In this document: piece by piece, positions 1 through 10,700 of the stretch
Layout: each line of letters opens with the position of its first letter
Position numbering within the stretch: position 1 is the first letter of the stretch
Program-made: the position numbers and the translations under genes
The notes under the pieces: generated by a model
Seen by the model: only the letters and a program-made list of their open reading frames with translations
Told to the model about the DNA's origin: nothing
Databases searched by the model: none
Assembly (NCBI GenBank): GCA_016712885.1
Contig: JADJQF010000003.1
Span: forward strand, 767,395 to 831,394
Source of the DNA: Candidatus Flexicrinis proximus
Lineage (GTDB): Bacteria; Chloroflexota; Anaerolineae; Aggregatilineales; Phototrophicaceae
Direction of reading: 5' to 3'
Length of the DNA: 64,000 bases

Positions 1-2
1 AG

Positions 3-959
3 GATAAGGGCGGCTGGGAAAACCCGGACTCGGTGCGCTGGTTCACGGACTACGCGCGGCTGATGGTGGAACGACTGGGAGACCGCGTACCGTACTGGAT
101 CACCCACAACGAGCCGTGGTGCGCGTCATTTCTGAGTAACGAGCTAGGCATCCATGCGCCAGGAAAGCGCGACCTGTCGGCGGCGCTCAAGGTTGCACAT
201 CACCTGCTGCGTTCGCACGGGATGGCAACACGGGCGATCCGGGATCAGAAGCCGACGGTCAAGGTGGGCATCGCGATCAATATGAACGGCATTACGCCGG
301 TCAGCAGCGATCCGCGCGATGTGCTGGCCGCGAGCTACCACGACGGGTACGCGAACCGCTGGTTCCTCGATCCGCTGTTCCATGGGCGCTATCCTGCCGA
401 CATGGTGGAGCTGTTTGGCGCTGCGCTGGATGGCATTGAGCTGGGTGCTGTGGAAGTAGCGGCCGTACCGCTCGATTTCATGGGGTTGAACTACTACCAG
501 CGCGAGTACTTCGGCTGGGACGACGCAAGCCCGATCAAAGTCCGAAATGTGCGCGGGCAGCAAGTCAAGCGCACGGCGATGGGATGGGAAGTCCACCCAC
601 AGTCGCTGACCGATATCCTGGTCCGGCTAAAGCGCGACTATGCTATCCCGGCGATCTACATCACCGAAAACGGCGCGGCATACGACGATCCCGAGCCGGT
701 AAACGGACTGGTAGACGATCCAGAGCGGGTCGACTATTACGCGGGTCACATCCGCGCCGTCGAAGAGGCGATCGCACAGGGCGTGCCCGTCCGTGGCTAC
801 TTCGCGTGGAGTTTCATGGACAACTTCGAATGGGCGGAGGGCTACTCGAAACGGTTTGGTATCGTTCACGTCGATTTCGAGACACAGGTGCGTACTCCCA
901 AGAGCAGCGCGCTATATTATCGCGATACGATCGCCGTACAACACCGCCAGCGGCGATAA
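3..959 (+). CDS. GH1 family beta-glucosidase, C-terminal part (5' end outside window)
   Basis: The reading frame is open from base 3, so the gene starts upstream of the window. The product is a retaining glycoside hydrolase of family 1, which hydrolyses beta-glucosides. The acid/base motif appears as ITHNEP, with its Glu at 111-113, and the nucleophile motif as YITENG near 657-674. The C-terminal signature FAWSFMDNFEW, which helps form the substrate pocket, is also present. GH1 enzymes are about 450 residues long, so roughly the last two thirds is seen. No signal peptide can be assessed. The next gene is on the opposite strand and a terminator hairpin follows. Confidence 0.93.
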   Translation, partial: DKGGWENPDSVRWFTDYARLMVERLGDRVPYWITHNEPWCASFLSNELGIHAPGKRDLSAALKVAHHLLRSHGMATRAIRDQKPTVKVGIAINMNGITPVSSDPRDVLAASYHDGYANRWFLDPLFHGRYPADMVELFGAALDGIELGAVEVAAVPLDFMGLNYYQREYFGWDDASPIKVRNVRGQQVKRTAMGWEVHPQSLTDILVRLKRDYAIPAIYITENGAAYDDPEPVNGLVDDPERVDYYAGHIRAVEEAIAQGVPVRGYFAWSFMDNFEWAEGYSKRFGIVHVDFETQVRTPKSSALYYRDTIAVQHRQRR

Positions 960-1021
960 TCCCGAAAAAGTGCGACGACCGGAGACTTCCAGCGCCGCGG
1001 ACACCTAAACACTCCAAAAAG

Positions 1022-1057
1022 AAACGACCTGCGTCAACACCAGGTCGTTTTTGTTTT
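1022..1057 (+). terminator. Rho-independent terminator after the GH1 gene
   Basis: A perfect 10-bp stem (1022-1031 with 1041-1050) and a 9-nt loop are followed by TTGTTTT. It lies 62 bases after the GH1 stop codon. A short A-rich run before the stem could let it also act for the convergent minus-strand gene. Confidence 0.85.
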
Positions 1058-1059
1058 GT

Positions 1060-1089
1060 GGAGGCGCTGCCTCCACACCTCCGCGAGGG
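1060..1089. repeat. Dispersed intergenic repeat, copy 1
   Basis: A 30-base segment starting GGAGGC and ending GCGAGGG matches 59306-59335 at 26 of 30 positions. Both copies lie in short intergenic gaps just after or before a terminator hairpin. The rest of this gap (1090-1215) holds a short perfect palindrome (GGGGTTT/AAACCCC near 1178) and no gene. Confidence 0.55.
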
Positions 1090-1215
1090 ACTTATGCCCC
1101 TCGACCCCTCATCTGCGATTATGCCGTCCTCACACGGCAAAATCGCAGTGCAAGGTGAAGAAGTGCAAACGCTGGCGGGGTTTGTAAACCCCAAGAGGAG
1201 ACTGCGCAGTTTCCG

Positions 1216-4200
1216 CTAGAGGCGGCCCTTACGGCGCGGCAGGAGGGTGATACCGACGATGCCGGCAAAAATTACTACGATGGGCAGCGCGTCGGACGAA
1301 CCGGTTTGCGGGGCCGGGGTTGGCGCGCCTGAGCCGGGCGGTTCGACAAAGCGTCCACCAATGGGTGTTTCGGTCGGCGTTTCGGTCAGCGTCGGCGTCT
1401 CCGTCGGCGTTTCGGTCGGTGTAAAAGTTTCGGTGGGCGTATCGCTGGGGGTGAAAGTCAGCGATGGCGTGAAGGTCTGACTCGGCGTATAGGTCTCGGT
1501 CGGGGTTTCGGTCGGGGTCGGCGTGTCGGTCGGCGTTTCCGTCGGCGTCTCGGTTGGAGTACTGGTATTGGTCGGCGTATGAGAAGGCGTGTCGGTCGCT
1601 GTCGGCGTGCTGGTTGCCGTGGGTGTCTCGGTGGCCGTAAACGTAGCCGTCGGCGTGAGCGTCTGGCTCGGGGTCGGAGTCGGCCCAGTCGGCGATGGCC
1701 CATCGGTCGGCGTCGAAGTGCTGGTCGGCGTGTCGGTGGGAGTCGCCGGGGGCGTACTGGTCGCAGTCGGTGTATTGGTCGCCGTGGGCGTCTCGGTTGG
1801 TGTGCTCGTAAACGTGCTGGTAATCGTCGGAGTATTGGTCGAGGTAGGCGTCTCGGTTGCAGTCGGCGTGAATGTCGAGGTGCCGGTAGCAGTACGGGTC
1901 GCCGTGGGCGTGTTGGTCGGCGTATCGGTCGGTGTATTGGTGGCGGTCGATGTCGGCGTGTTGGTGGACGTGCCGGTATTCGACGCTGTTGGCGTAAAGG
2001 TAGCCGTGGCCGTGCTGGTCGCGGTTGGTGTCCCTGTCGCAGTTGGGGTGTTTGTAGCGGTCGGCGTTGAGGTGCGCGTCGGCGTAGAGCCGGTCGGCGT
2101 TTGACAGGCGGAGCCGGGGCCACCACCGCCCGGTGTACAGGTCGGCAACGGCGTCAGGGAAGGCGTATTGGACGGCGTCGGCGTATTGGTGGACGTCGGC
2201 GTATTCGTGGACGTCGGAGTCGGTGTCGGCGATTCATCTGGCGTGTTCGACGCGGTAAAGGTCGACGTAACGGTCGGTGTGTTGGTCGCGGTCGGGGTGC
2301 TAGAGGCCGTTTCGGTCTGGGTCGGCGTGAAGGTCGCGTCATCCGTGGCTGTGTTGGTCGCCGTGGGTGTGAAGGTGGCCGTCGGCGTATGGGTCGCCGT
2401 CGGCGTGAAGGTGCTAGAAGGCGTGAAGGTGTTGGTCGGTGTGAAGGTGTTGGTCGGCGTAAGGGTATGGGTGGCCGTCGGCGTGTTGGTCGCCGTCGGT
2501 GTGCTGGTCGCCGTTGGCGTATTGGTCGAAGTGCTGGTCGGCGTACGGGTGATGGTCGGCGTATAAGTCTGCGTCGAGGTCCCAGTGCTGGTACTGGTGG
2601 CCGTGGGTGTATTGGTTGGGGTCGACGTGTTCGTCGGCGTCGGCGTATTGGTCGCGGTGCCGGTTTCCGAGGCCGTGAAGGTCGGAGTCACGGTGGGCGT
2701 TGAAGTCGCGGTCGGTGTAGCGGTTGAAGTGGGCGTTTCTGTTGCCGTAGGCGTTGGTGTACGGGTCTGCGATGGACCAGCCGTCGGAAACCCGCTCGTC
2801 GGGGTTGGCGTTGAGGTCGCAGTGGGCGTGTTGGTGCGAGTTGGCGTATTGGTGTTGGTGGGCGTGCTGGTCGAGGTCCCGGTGTTCGAGGCGGTGAACG
2901 TCGAGGTAATCGTCGGCGTACTGGTCGCCGTCGCTGTAATACTGGAGGTTGCGGTCGGCGTCGCAGTTGGCGTATCGGTCGGCGTGTTGCTAGGCGTGAA
3001 TGTATTGGTCGGTGTATCGGTCTCGGTCGGCGTGCCCGTCACCGTTGGCGTAGCCGTGGGAGTGTTGGTCGCGGTTGGTGTTCCCGTCGGCGTTGGCGTA
3101 AAGGTCAGTGACGGCGTGAAGGTCAGCGAGGGCGTAAACGTGTTCGACGGCGTGAAGGTCAACGACGGCGTGAAGGTCAGCGTATTGGTCGGCGTATTAG
3201 TTGCTGTCGGCGTGTTCGTACGGGTTGGCGTATTGGTCGGCGTATTGGTGATCGTGGGCGACGGCGTATTGGACGCTGTGTTTGTCGGTGTAAAGGTTGG
3301 CGTATTGGTCGCCGTATTGGTGATGGTAGGCGATGGTGTATTGGTGGCCGTCGGGGTATTGGTCGGCGTGCTGGACTCCGTCACCGTCGCAGAAGGCGTG
3401 TTGGTATTGGTGGCCGTCGGGGTATTGGTGGCCGTCGGGGTACGCGTCGGGGTCGGCGTATTGGTGCGGGTTGACGAGCTGGTTGGCGTTGGGGTACTAG
3501 TGGCCGTAGGCGTCGGCGTCGACGAGGGTGTACGAGTCGCTGTTCCAGTTGTCGTGGCTGTCGGCGTATTCGTGCGGGTGAATGTCGGCGTGATTGTCGG
3601 CGACGGAGTCGGTGACTCCGATCCTGTGATCGGCGCAATCGCGACCAGCGTTCCTTCCTGGGTCGGGAGGAGCAGATCAATCGGACAACCCACATTGCCG
3701 GTCGGGCCAGCGTCCTGGGGGCAAGCGTCGGTTATGTCCGCGACGGTATCGCCATCTTCGTCCGGGCAACCGCCCGCCTCGACACTGCCCACTTCCGACT
3801 CGCAGACATCGAGGGGATAAGGGACGGTATCGCCATCCTTATCAAGGAAGTCGCTGACACACGTAATCAAGTTATCACTCTGGGTCAGGAGCACGACGCT
3901 GTCGTAGTAGGTCTTGACCTCTTCGTAGATTGGCGGGGAGATGCTCACGACCTGCTCGGTCACAAGATCGAGAAGGACACGCTCACCGATCCCCATCTCC
4001 ACGGGTTCCTGTTCCGGGAATCGATAGTGGCAGTCGCCAGGCTGGCCGGTATAGCAGGTCAGCGCGACTTTATCGTTATCGCCGGGAACTTCCACGTCGC
4101 CGGGGATTTGTTTGGCCGACAAGCAGGCGGTTTTGGCGCTGAACTCAACGTCTGCGACCTGTTGGAATTGAACGAACACCCCGCCGTTCTGGAAGGTACC

Positions 4201-5571
4201 GGAGTTAACGAACATGTCGCCTTCTGGATAAAGCTCAAAATCGAGCTGTTCCAGGCCGGGGAGATTGCGGGTATCCACAAGCTCGATGAGGGAGTCCTGC
4301 TGAAGGAAGGCGTTGGCCGGGGTGATCGAACTCGTGTCATCGACACGGCCAACCAGAATCATAAAGTTCAGCTCCGGCGAGAAGACCAGTTTACTGGTGA
4401 GGACAGGCTCCCTGCGACCGCTGAGGAAGATCTGCTGGCCGGCCTCGTCCTGCGCGACACGTGTTGGGCGAAGGGTTGCCGTACGCGTCGCGGTATTGGT
4501 GGGCGTAAACGTTGGCGTGAAACTCAGACGGAGCGCGACCTGTTGAATTGCGGTCTGGGTGACCTCGATGGCAACACGGCGGGACTCACTGGTCTGGACG
4601 ACTGAAATCCGGCGCGATTCGCTGGACATGAACTGCCAGATCAGGAAACCGACGATGGCAAAGACCAACACGGCCGTCACGACGAAGCCGATGCGCTGGC
4701 CGCGAGACAGGCCAGTCCCGTAGCGTACGGCGCGACGGCGCGGGGAGTCGACAAACAAGAGGGAAATCGCGATATTGTCGTCCGGACCACGCGCGCCGGC
4801 GTAGCGGAGCAGGGCCTGCCCTGCCCGTTCGACGTTGTCGTCCATGGCGTGACGCATGATCTCGTCATCACGCAGGAACGGGCGATTATCGAGTTTATTG
4901 ATGATGAACATGCCGTCAGACGCGGCGAGGATGGTATCACCCTCACGCAGCGCGATTCCACTCTGGCCGATGCGGAAGGCACGGCGAGCGGCGACGAAGG
5001 GTTTGCCGCGTTCGGCGTAGATGCCGATATCCACGTGAACTTCACTGCCAACGCCGATCGAGCGCGTGACGTAATCGGCGTTTTCGAGCATGCGCGCCTC
5101 TTCGGCGCTCATCTGCCCGGCGAAGATATATTCGTTGGCGAGGGTGTGATCGATGTTGAGGCGTACAAGCTTTCCGTCGCGGGCGAGCATCAGGCGGGTA
5201 TTGCCGACGCTTGCACAATACAGACGGCCCAGGGGCGCGTTGTCGTTCATGTTGACGACCAGGACGCCGATGGTAGAGGTACCCGCGCCGCGCAGTTCGC
5301 TGTAAACCACCGCATTGGCGCGCTCGACGGCGCGCACGAGCAGACGGGGGACGTTGGACTCTGTGCTGATCTGGAGGGCTTCCATGACCGTTCTGGCGGT
5401 CAGGCGCGCGGCCATCTCGCCCGCTTCGCCGCCACCTGCGCCGTCGCACACGATTGCCACCCGCAGCGTAAGACCGCCAGCCGTCGTGATGAGCGCATCG
5501 GCAGCGTAGTCTTCGAGTCGGTCGCGGGTAGCGATATCCCGGTTGCTAAAGGCGGTAAGTTTGTCGGTCAT
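1216..5571 (-). CDS. Membrane PP2C-family Ser/Thr phosphatase with giant Thr-Pro-rich extracellular region
   Basis: The 1451-residue product starts with a cytoplasmic PP2C domain (about residues 5-275). Metal-binding motifs are visible: VCDGAGGGEAGE (D43, G44), SDG at 219-220 and GPDDN at 262-266, so an active phosphatase is expected. A membrane helix follows at about 294-315, then an ectodomain. Around residues 580-640 are acidic D-x-D-G-D-type calcium-binding repeats with cysteines. About 750 residues of T-P-T repeats follow. The C-terminus is APQTG, a hydrophobic helix and RRKGR. It could be a second membrane anchor or a sortase-like sorting signal. It is the last gene of a minus-strand run with the FHA and kinase genes, so it probably reverses their phosphorylation. 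The start is supported by AGGA just upstream. Confidence 0.88.
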   Translation of the reverse strand: MTDKLTAFSNRDIATRDRLEDYAADALITTAGGLTLRVAIVCDGAGGGEAGEMAARLTARTVMEALQISTESNVPRLLVRAVERANAVVYSELRGAGTSTIGVLVVNMNDNAPLGRLYCASVGNTRLMLARDGKLVRLNIDHTLANEYIFAGQMSAEEARMLENADYVTRSIGVGSEVHVDIGIYAERGKPFVAARRAFRIGQSGIALREGDTILAASDGMFIINKLDNRPFLRDDEIMRHAMDDNVERAGQALLRYAGARGPDDNIAISLLFVDSPRRRAVRYGTGLSRGQRIGFVVTAVLVFAIVGFLIWQFMSSESRRISVVQTSESRRVAIEVTQTAIQQVALRLSFTPTFTPTNTATRTATLRPTRVAQDEAGQQIFLSGRREPVLTSKLVFSPELNFMILVGRVDDTSSITPANAFLQQDSLIELVDTRNLPGLEQLDFELYPEGDMFVNSGTFQNGGVFVQFQQVADVEFSAKTACLSAKQIPGDVEVPGDNDKVALTCYTGQPGDCHYRFPEQEPVEMGIGERVLLDLVTEQVVSISPPIYEEVKTYYDSVVLLTQSDNLITCVSDFLDKDGDTVPYPLDVCESEVGSVEAGGCPDEDGDTVADITDACPQDAGPTGNVGCPIDLLLPTQEGTLVAIAPITGSESPTPSPTITPTFTRTNTPTATTTGTATRTPSSTPTPTATSTPTPTSSSTRTNTPTPTRTPTATNTPTATNTNTPSATVTESSTPTNTPTATNTPSPTITNTATNTPTFTPTNTASNTPSPTITNTPTNTPTRTNTPTATNTPTNTLTFTPSLTFTPSNTFTPSLTFTPSLTFTPTPTGTPTATNTPTATPTVTGTPTETDTPTNTFTPSNTPTDTPTATPTATSSITATATSTPTITSTFTASNTGTSTSTPTNTNTPTRTNTPTATSTPTPTSGFPTAGPSQTRTPTPTATETPTSTATPTATSTPTVTPTFTASETGTATNTPTPTNTSTPTNTPTATSTSTGTSTQTYTPTITRTPTSTSTNTPTATSTPTATNTPTATHTLTPTNTFTPTNTFTPSSTFTPTATHTPTATFTPTATNTATDDATFTPTQTETASSTPTATNTPTVTSTFTASNTPDESPTPTPTSTNTPTSTNTPTPSNTPSLTPLPTCTPGGGGPGSACQTPTGSTPTRTSTPTATNTPTATGTPTATSTATATFTPTASNTGTSTNTPTSTATNTPTDTPTNTPTATRTATGTSTFTPTATETPTSTNTPTITSTFTSTPTETPTATNTPTATSTPPATPTDTPTSTSTPTDGPSPTGPTPTPSQTLTPTATFTATETPTATSTPTATDTPSHTPTNTSTPTETPTETPTDTPTPTETPTETYTPSQTFTPSLTFTPSDTPTETFTPTETPTETPTLTETPTETPIGGRFVEPPGSGAPTPAPQTGSSDALPIVVIFAGIVGITLLPRRKGRL
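1350..3620. repeat. Low-complexity Thr-Pro-Thr coding repeat
   Basis: About 2.2 kb encodes near-continuous short units such as TNTPTAT, TFTPS and TPTETPT, read on the minus strand. The DNA is a degenerate array of GGTCGGCGT-like words. Such stretches form extended, often glycosylated stalks in Chloroflexota surface proteins. Long open frames on the plus strand here are artefacts of the biased composition. Confidence 0.9.
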
Positions 5572-5592
5572 TTTTCCTAAGCCGGCTGGCGG

Positions 5593-7728
5593 TTAGACCG
5601 GGCTGTAGTCCTCCCCGATCTCTCCGTCGTCGTCATCCGCGGCGCGGATACCGAGCGCAGACGGGAAACTCACACTGTCTGCCGTGGTGGTCGAGATACG
5701 GCTGTTGAGCCGCTCAGTTCGCGCGTCGTCCATCTGATAGTCGACACGAACGACCGTATCAGGATCCCACAACTCAAATACAACTTGGCGAGTGATTTCC
5801 ACTTCGGAGCCATTAGGCACAATAGTATCGCGTTCAGGCAAAATCCGCTCACCATTGACGAAGGTGCCGTTTTTGCTGCCGAGATCGCGGATGAGGAAGC
5901 GATTGTTGCGGAAAGTGATCATACAATGACGCGGGCTGATGAAGGGTGCGTCGATGGCGTACTGAATACCCTCACCCGCGGTTCGTCCGACGACAAATTC
6001 GGTGGCATTGATCGGGATTTCCTGCTTGGGCAGACCTCGCTTGACGATCAGGCGGCCGAGGACCCGGTTTGGCTGCGCGTCGCCAGATGGCTGCGGGGCA
6101 TCGCCGGATGGCAAGGGTGTGGGTATCTCCATGCGCGAGTCGGAATACATGGGGATGTGTGTGCGATACTGACGGCGGATTCGGCGGATACGCAGCAGGA
6201 GAGCCGCTGTGATACCGACAAGCGCCACCGTGATGATCGAAAGGGCCACCGCGAGGTCTTCAACGCTAATCGGCAACGTGCGGCCGAGCAGTGTATTCTG
6301 ACCGGCCTCGAAGAGCCCCTGTGCCACGGTCGGCTGCGTGGTAGGAACGGCCGTCGGCGGGATTGCGGTCGGCACCAGCGTGGGCGGCACAGGCGTGAAG
6401 GTGGCCGTGGGCGGGAGGGGTGTCGATGTGGGGAGCGGCGGCAAGGCAGCGACCGTAACGCCGGAAGTCTGCTCCGCTCGTCCAATCAGGCCTAATTCGT
6501 CAGTCACCGAGACGACGATGGACACCGGCGTATTGGTGCCCGGAGAAACATAGTCGCTCAAGTCCCAACGGACGTGATAGGCTCCGTCGGTATCAGGCTG
6601 CGGATCGACCAGGAACAGGGATTGGACCACGGCACTGCGGCCGATATCGGTGACCTGAAGCTCCAGCGATTTGATGCTGCGCGGCGCGGAGTCGGGATAG
6701 CGGATGAAGACGGCGACATCCTGCCCATCAACGTCAAAGGCCGTGCCGCCTGCATCGAGGCGGCTGGGACGGCGGGCGGCGCTCAGTGACGGATTGGCGA
6801 ATTCGACGACAGGCGGATCAAACTGGCGCTGATAGGTGAACGGAAGGCCGAGAACCTCGTCAGCGCTCACCTGCAACGTGAGCGTAATCGACGGCTCAAG
6901 GGTCAGATCAATCGCGTTTGAGGTATAGCTGACACCGAATATGAGACGCGTGCTCTCGATGGCGTCAAAAAGGACTTTCAGCGCGCCGACAGGAGCGGGA
7001 GTATCGCCGGTGACCAGCGCGCCAGCCTGATTATTGACGAAAATGCCGCCGCCACGAGTAGCCATCTCACGGAGATTTTCTGTGAAGCCTTCGCGGAAGT
7101 TATGTGCCTGAACGACGTGAAGCGGGATGCCCACTTCAGCGAAGCTGTCGGCACTGGGCACCTCGCCGGCGTTGTTGATAAAGGCGGTGACAAGCAAGCC
7201 AAGCACCACGCGCTCCGGCGCGGCGGCCTGTGCGTCTGAAAGAATACCGGCAAATTCGCTCAGGGCGTCGCCGACACTGAAATAGATCTGCGAGACGGCC
7301 ATGGAGTCGATCACTGCGTCGACCTCGGCCCTGTTCGCAGCGGAAACGACTGACGGCGCGCGGCCGGTGAGGAGCATGAAGGTGACCTCGTCGCCTTCAC
7401 GGTAGTACGAGTCGAAGTAGGCGCGGAGCGTGCCCTGGAGCAGCGGGAGTTCGCTGTTCACGCTGAGGTTGACGAGGACACCGAGCGTCAGCGGCAGACG
7501 GGGTTCGGCGGCAACCTGAAGGTCGATGAACGGCTCACTGACGGAGAAATTCGCGGCTGTCAGGGCTGCAAGCTGGCGCGGATCGACACCGGTGACGCGG
7601 ACGCCCAGGGAAATCCGATCCTCAGATACCGTGGGCGCATCGACCAGCGTAATCCGGGCAGACTGCTGGGCGAAGGTCGTTGCAGAAAGCAGACAAAGCG
7701 CAAACACAATCAGGAGGAACCGCTTCAT
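5593..7728 (-). CDS. Secreted VWA-like protein with membrane helix and cytoplasmic FHA domain
   Basis: The 711-residue product has a signal peptide (MKRFLLIVFALCLLSATTFA). An extracellular part of about 450 residues resembles a von Willebrand A-like fold with beta-sandwich segments, followed by a Pro/Thr-rich spacer. One membrane helix (about 490-515) has a basic stop-transfer RIRRIRR. The C-terminal FHA domain shows the phosphothreonine-binding signature: FVVGR, SPRH and LGSKNGTFVNG. This suggests an outside-in coupling in which the FHA domain docks on a phosphorylated kinase or substrate. The start overlaps the upstream kinase gene by 4 bases (ATGA), so the two are translationally coupled. 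The protein encoded at 32604-34709 has the same architecture and is a likely paralogue. The VWA assignment is moderate; the FHA assignment is firm. Confidence 0.85.
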   Translation of the reverse strand: MKRFLLIVFALCLLSATTFAQQSARITLVDAPTVSEDRISLGVRVTGVDPRQLAALTAANFSVSEPFIDLQVAAEPRLPLTLGVLVNLSVNSELPLLQGTLRAYFDSYYREGDEVTFMLLTGRAPSVVSAANRAEVDAVIDSMAVSQIYFSVGDALSEFAGILSDAQAAAPERVVLGLLVTAFINNAGEVPSADSFAEVGIPLHVVQAHNFREGFTENLREMATRGGGIFVNNQAGALVTGDTPAPVGALKVLFDAIESTRLIFGVSYTSNAIDLTLEPSITLTLQVSADEVLGLPFTYQRQFDPPVVEFANPSLSAARRPSRLDAGGTAFDVDGQDVAVFIRYPDSAPRSIKSLELQVTDIGRSAVVQSLFLVDPQPDTDGAYHVRWDLSDYVSPGTNTPVSIVVSVTDELGLIGRAEQTSGVTVAALPPLPTSTPLPPTATFTPVPPTLVPTAIPPTAVPTTQPTVAQGLFEAGQNTLLGRTLPISVEDLAVALSIITVALVGITAALLLRIRRIRRQYRTHIPMYSDSRMEIPTPLPSGDAPQPSGDAQPNRVLGRLIVKRGLPKQEIPINATEFVVGRTAGEGIQYAIDAPFISPRHCMITFRNNRFLIRDLGSKNGTFVNGERILPERDTIVPNGSEVEITRQVVFELWDPDTVVRVDYQMDDARTERLNSRISTTTADSVSFPSALGIRAADDDDGEIGEDYSPV

Positions 7729-10700
7729 CTTGTACCTCCCAGGACTTCACGCTTTTCGACCAGTGCCCGGTACACTGGGCGTTCGACGACGGTGGTCTCC
7801 GAGACAGAGTACAGCAGGCTGTAGCCGACGTATTCGGTGTTGGCCTGAACGGTCTGGGTATTGGCGAAATTCAGATTCCACAGGAACATCGGCCCCATGA
7901 AGTCGAGTCCCTGAGCGATCCTGAAGGCGTCGAGGATATAGTCGGCCTGCTGGTCCGCCGTGAGATGGGTCATCCATGATTCAGGCGCAGTCGCAGGGAG
8001 ATCCTGCCATGTCGCCCAGCCGAACTCGGTCGCCCAGAGCTTGCGGAAGGTGTGATTATATTCGCGCATAATGGCACGGTAGGAGGCCAGCGTGTCGAGC
8101 ATGAAGAACTGGCGCTGATCGTCCCAGCCGGCGCCAGACGGGTCACAGCAGCGTTCTTCGGGCGCGTTGCTCCAGCTATAGGGATGGACGCCGACGGAAA
8201 TATCCTTGAAGTCTTCCAGTCCAGCACGGTACATCTGCCGCAAATAGGCACGGTCATTGATGCTGTGGCTACCGGTTGCGGTCGGCGCAAGGCCGGCGGT
8301 GATGACGGTGATCGGACGGGGAAAAGCACGAATGGCGTCATAGGCGGCGGCGAAAAGCTGCATATAGCCGGCGCCGTTGAATTCCAGCGCCTGCGTGTCC
8401 CACTCACGGCGGACATTCGGCTCGTTCCAGACTTCGATGGCGTCGATCTGACCGCCGACTTCATCGAGCATGGCAGTTAAGAACGCGGCGAGATCGGCAG
8501 GATCATCGGGCGGGCCATCGAGACCCGTCGACCCCGTGCGCGCCCAGGTAGGTGCTTTGGCAACGCTAACCAGCACGCGGTAGCCGCGCGATTTGGCATC
8601 GCGGATTGCGCTGGCAAAGAGGCCGAAATTCTCGCCCAACTGGCCGGGCGACGGTTCGAGCACGCCCCAGTCGGCCTGCAGCTTGATCCAACCCACGCCC
8701 ACCGGGCCGGCATAGTCGAGCACCTGCTGCCATTGATCCGGGGAGACATACCAGTTGGCCTGGATCCCCATCATCGCCGGTCTGAGACTAGATACCCTCA
8801 CAGGATTTGAGAGCGCTTCGACTTCGGCGGGGTCTTCTTCAGGTGGGGCTTCTTCGCCGCCCTCTTCTTCAAGACCCGGCGGGGCGATGTAGTATTCGTC
8901 ACCTTCGCCTTCCGCTGTCCAGCCTTCAATCGCTTCGTACTGAACTTTCCACCAGCGAAGCTGTAGTTCTTCGTCGCACTTGGGGCCATCGATGATGATG
9001 AAGAAGACGCCCGGCGGCATTTCGCCGACGATATTGTCCTCAGCAACCAGCGGGTCGGAGCGGACGCGGTTGTTGACCCCACCCTCTTCGACCAGCGCCT
9101 GCATGCCGACAGCGACGCGCGAGGGGCTGGGCGAGCCGGGGCAAATATCGCCAACCGTGCCGGGAATGGTCGGCTGCGGCGTGATGGTCGGCGTGGCGCG
9201 CATCACGGGGAACGGATCTTCGTTGTCCATGATCTCGTCGCCGTCACTGTCCTGGCTCAACGGATTTGACGCCGCGCTGATTTCGGCGCCGTCGGCCAAT
9301 CCATCCTCATCGGTGTCTTGTTTCAGGGGGTTGGTGCTGTAGACCAGTACCTCCTGACTGTCGGTCAACCCGTCCTGATCGGTATCCGCATTGTCCGGCA
9401 GCGTGCCAAGTTCAGTTTCACGCAGATTGCTGAGACCGTCACCGTCATCGTCAGCCAGTGCCTGCGCGGTCGGGGTGGCAGCCGCGTTGGTTGCCGCTAC
9501 TATCGCCGTGAAGTTAGCGGCGGTCGCCGTCTGGTTGTTCCAGAGGTTTACGACCTGCGTGCCGACAAATGCACCGATCAGGCCACAGGCAACCAGGAGC
9601 AGCAAACAGCCGCCTATGATCCAGGTCGGAAGGCGAGACGGGACTTGAAGCTCGCCGGTGCGGGTCTGCAGGCCGCCGCTTTGTTCGGTCGGGGTGGGAA
9701 CGACTGTAATCTCGAAGGGATAGATGGCAGTCTGGCCGAAGAGATGCCGGCGGCGCGGCCAAATTCGAATTGGGACGTACTCGGCCTGCCCCGGCGCGAG
9801 GGTGTACTGCGTACCGCTGACCTCGAAGCGGACCATCTGCTCGCGGTCTTTGGTCTGGATGGTGTACTTGGCGGTCGTATTGCCGGTATTCCTGATGACC
9901 ATTTCCGTGCGACCGCGCCGCTTGATCCGCTCGGGTTCAAGGTCAATGGTGTAGGTGTAATAGGGCGTGACGTCGAGGGCGACCTGCTGGCCTGACGACT
10001 TGAGACCCTGGGCACGCGCACTGACGCGCACCTCGACCGCATGGCCGCCAGCGGCGCTGGTCGAGTTCATCGGCGGATGGAAGGTGATGGAAACCGAGTC
10101 ACGGGTATTGGGCAGCAAATACAGCGGCTGCGAGGGCTGTGTCACCCAGCCTGGAGGAAGGCCAAGGGCCTCGACCTTGAAGTGGTCGACGACATCGGAA
10201 CGGTTGATGATCTCGACCGGCAGGCTCACCGTCTGCCCCGGCACAACGCTAAGCTGAGCGGCGCCAATGACAACGCCAATCTTCTCTGGCTCAAGCGGCG
10301 GCGGCGGTAACGCTGGGGCGGGGACAGCCGTCAGACGGTCATCGCCAACGCGAGTCTCATAGGGACTGCGCCCGTTGCCACGGCCGGCTTCGAGGTCTTC
10401 GGGCCTGCGCGGCGATTCAATACGGATCCAATAATTGCCAAGGCGCAAGGACTCGGTTTTGTCCCAAGTCTCGGCCACACCACGGACGAGTTTGTAATCG
10501 CCAAGATAGGTGCCGTTCTTGCTGCCAAGATCAATGACGCGGTAATTGTCGCCGACACCGCGTTCGATACGGACATGGCGGCGGCTCACCTTATCGCCGG
10601 TGAGCACGATATCCTGATCCGAGGCGCGGCCCACGGTGATCACAGGGCGATCAAACGGGATGACCTTGGTCGGGTTGTCCTCAGAGTAGAAGACGAGCTG

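Noticed and set aside
1589..3820. Long plus-strand open frames rich in Val-Gly or Arg
   Set aside because: They are antisense to the TPT repeat of the PP2C gene; the repeat composition keeps several frames open. They have no ribosome site or domain.
4027..4605. 192-residue plus-strand frame
   Set aside because: It is antisense to the well-supported ectodomain of the PP2C gene and has no recognised domain.
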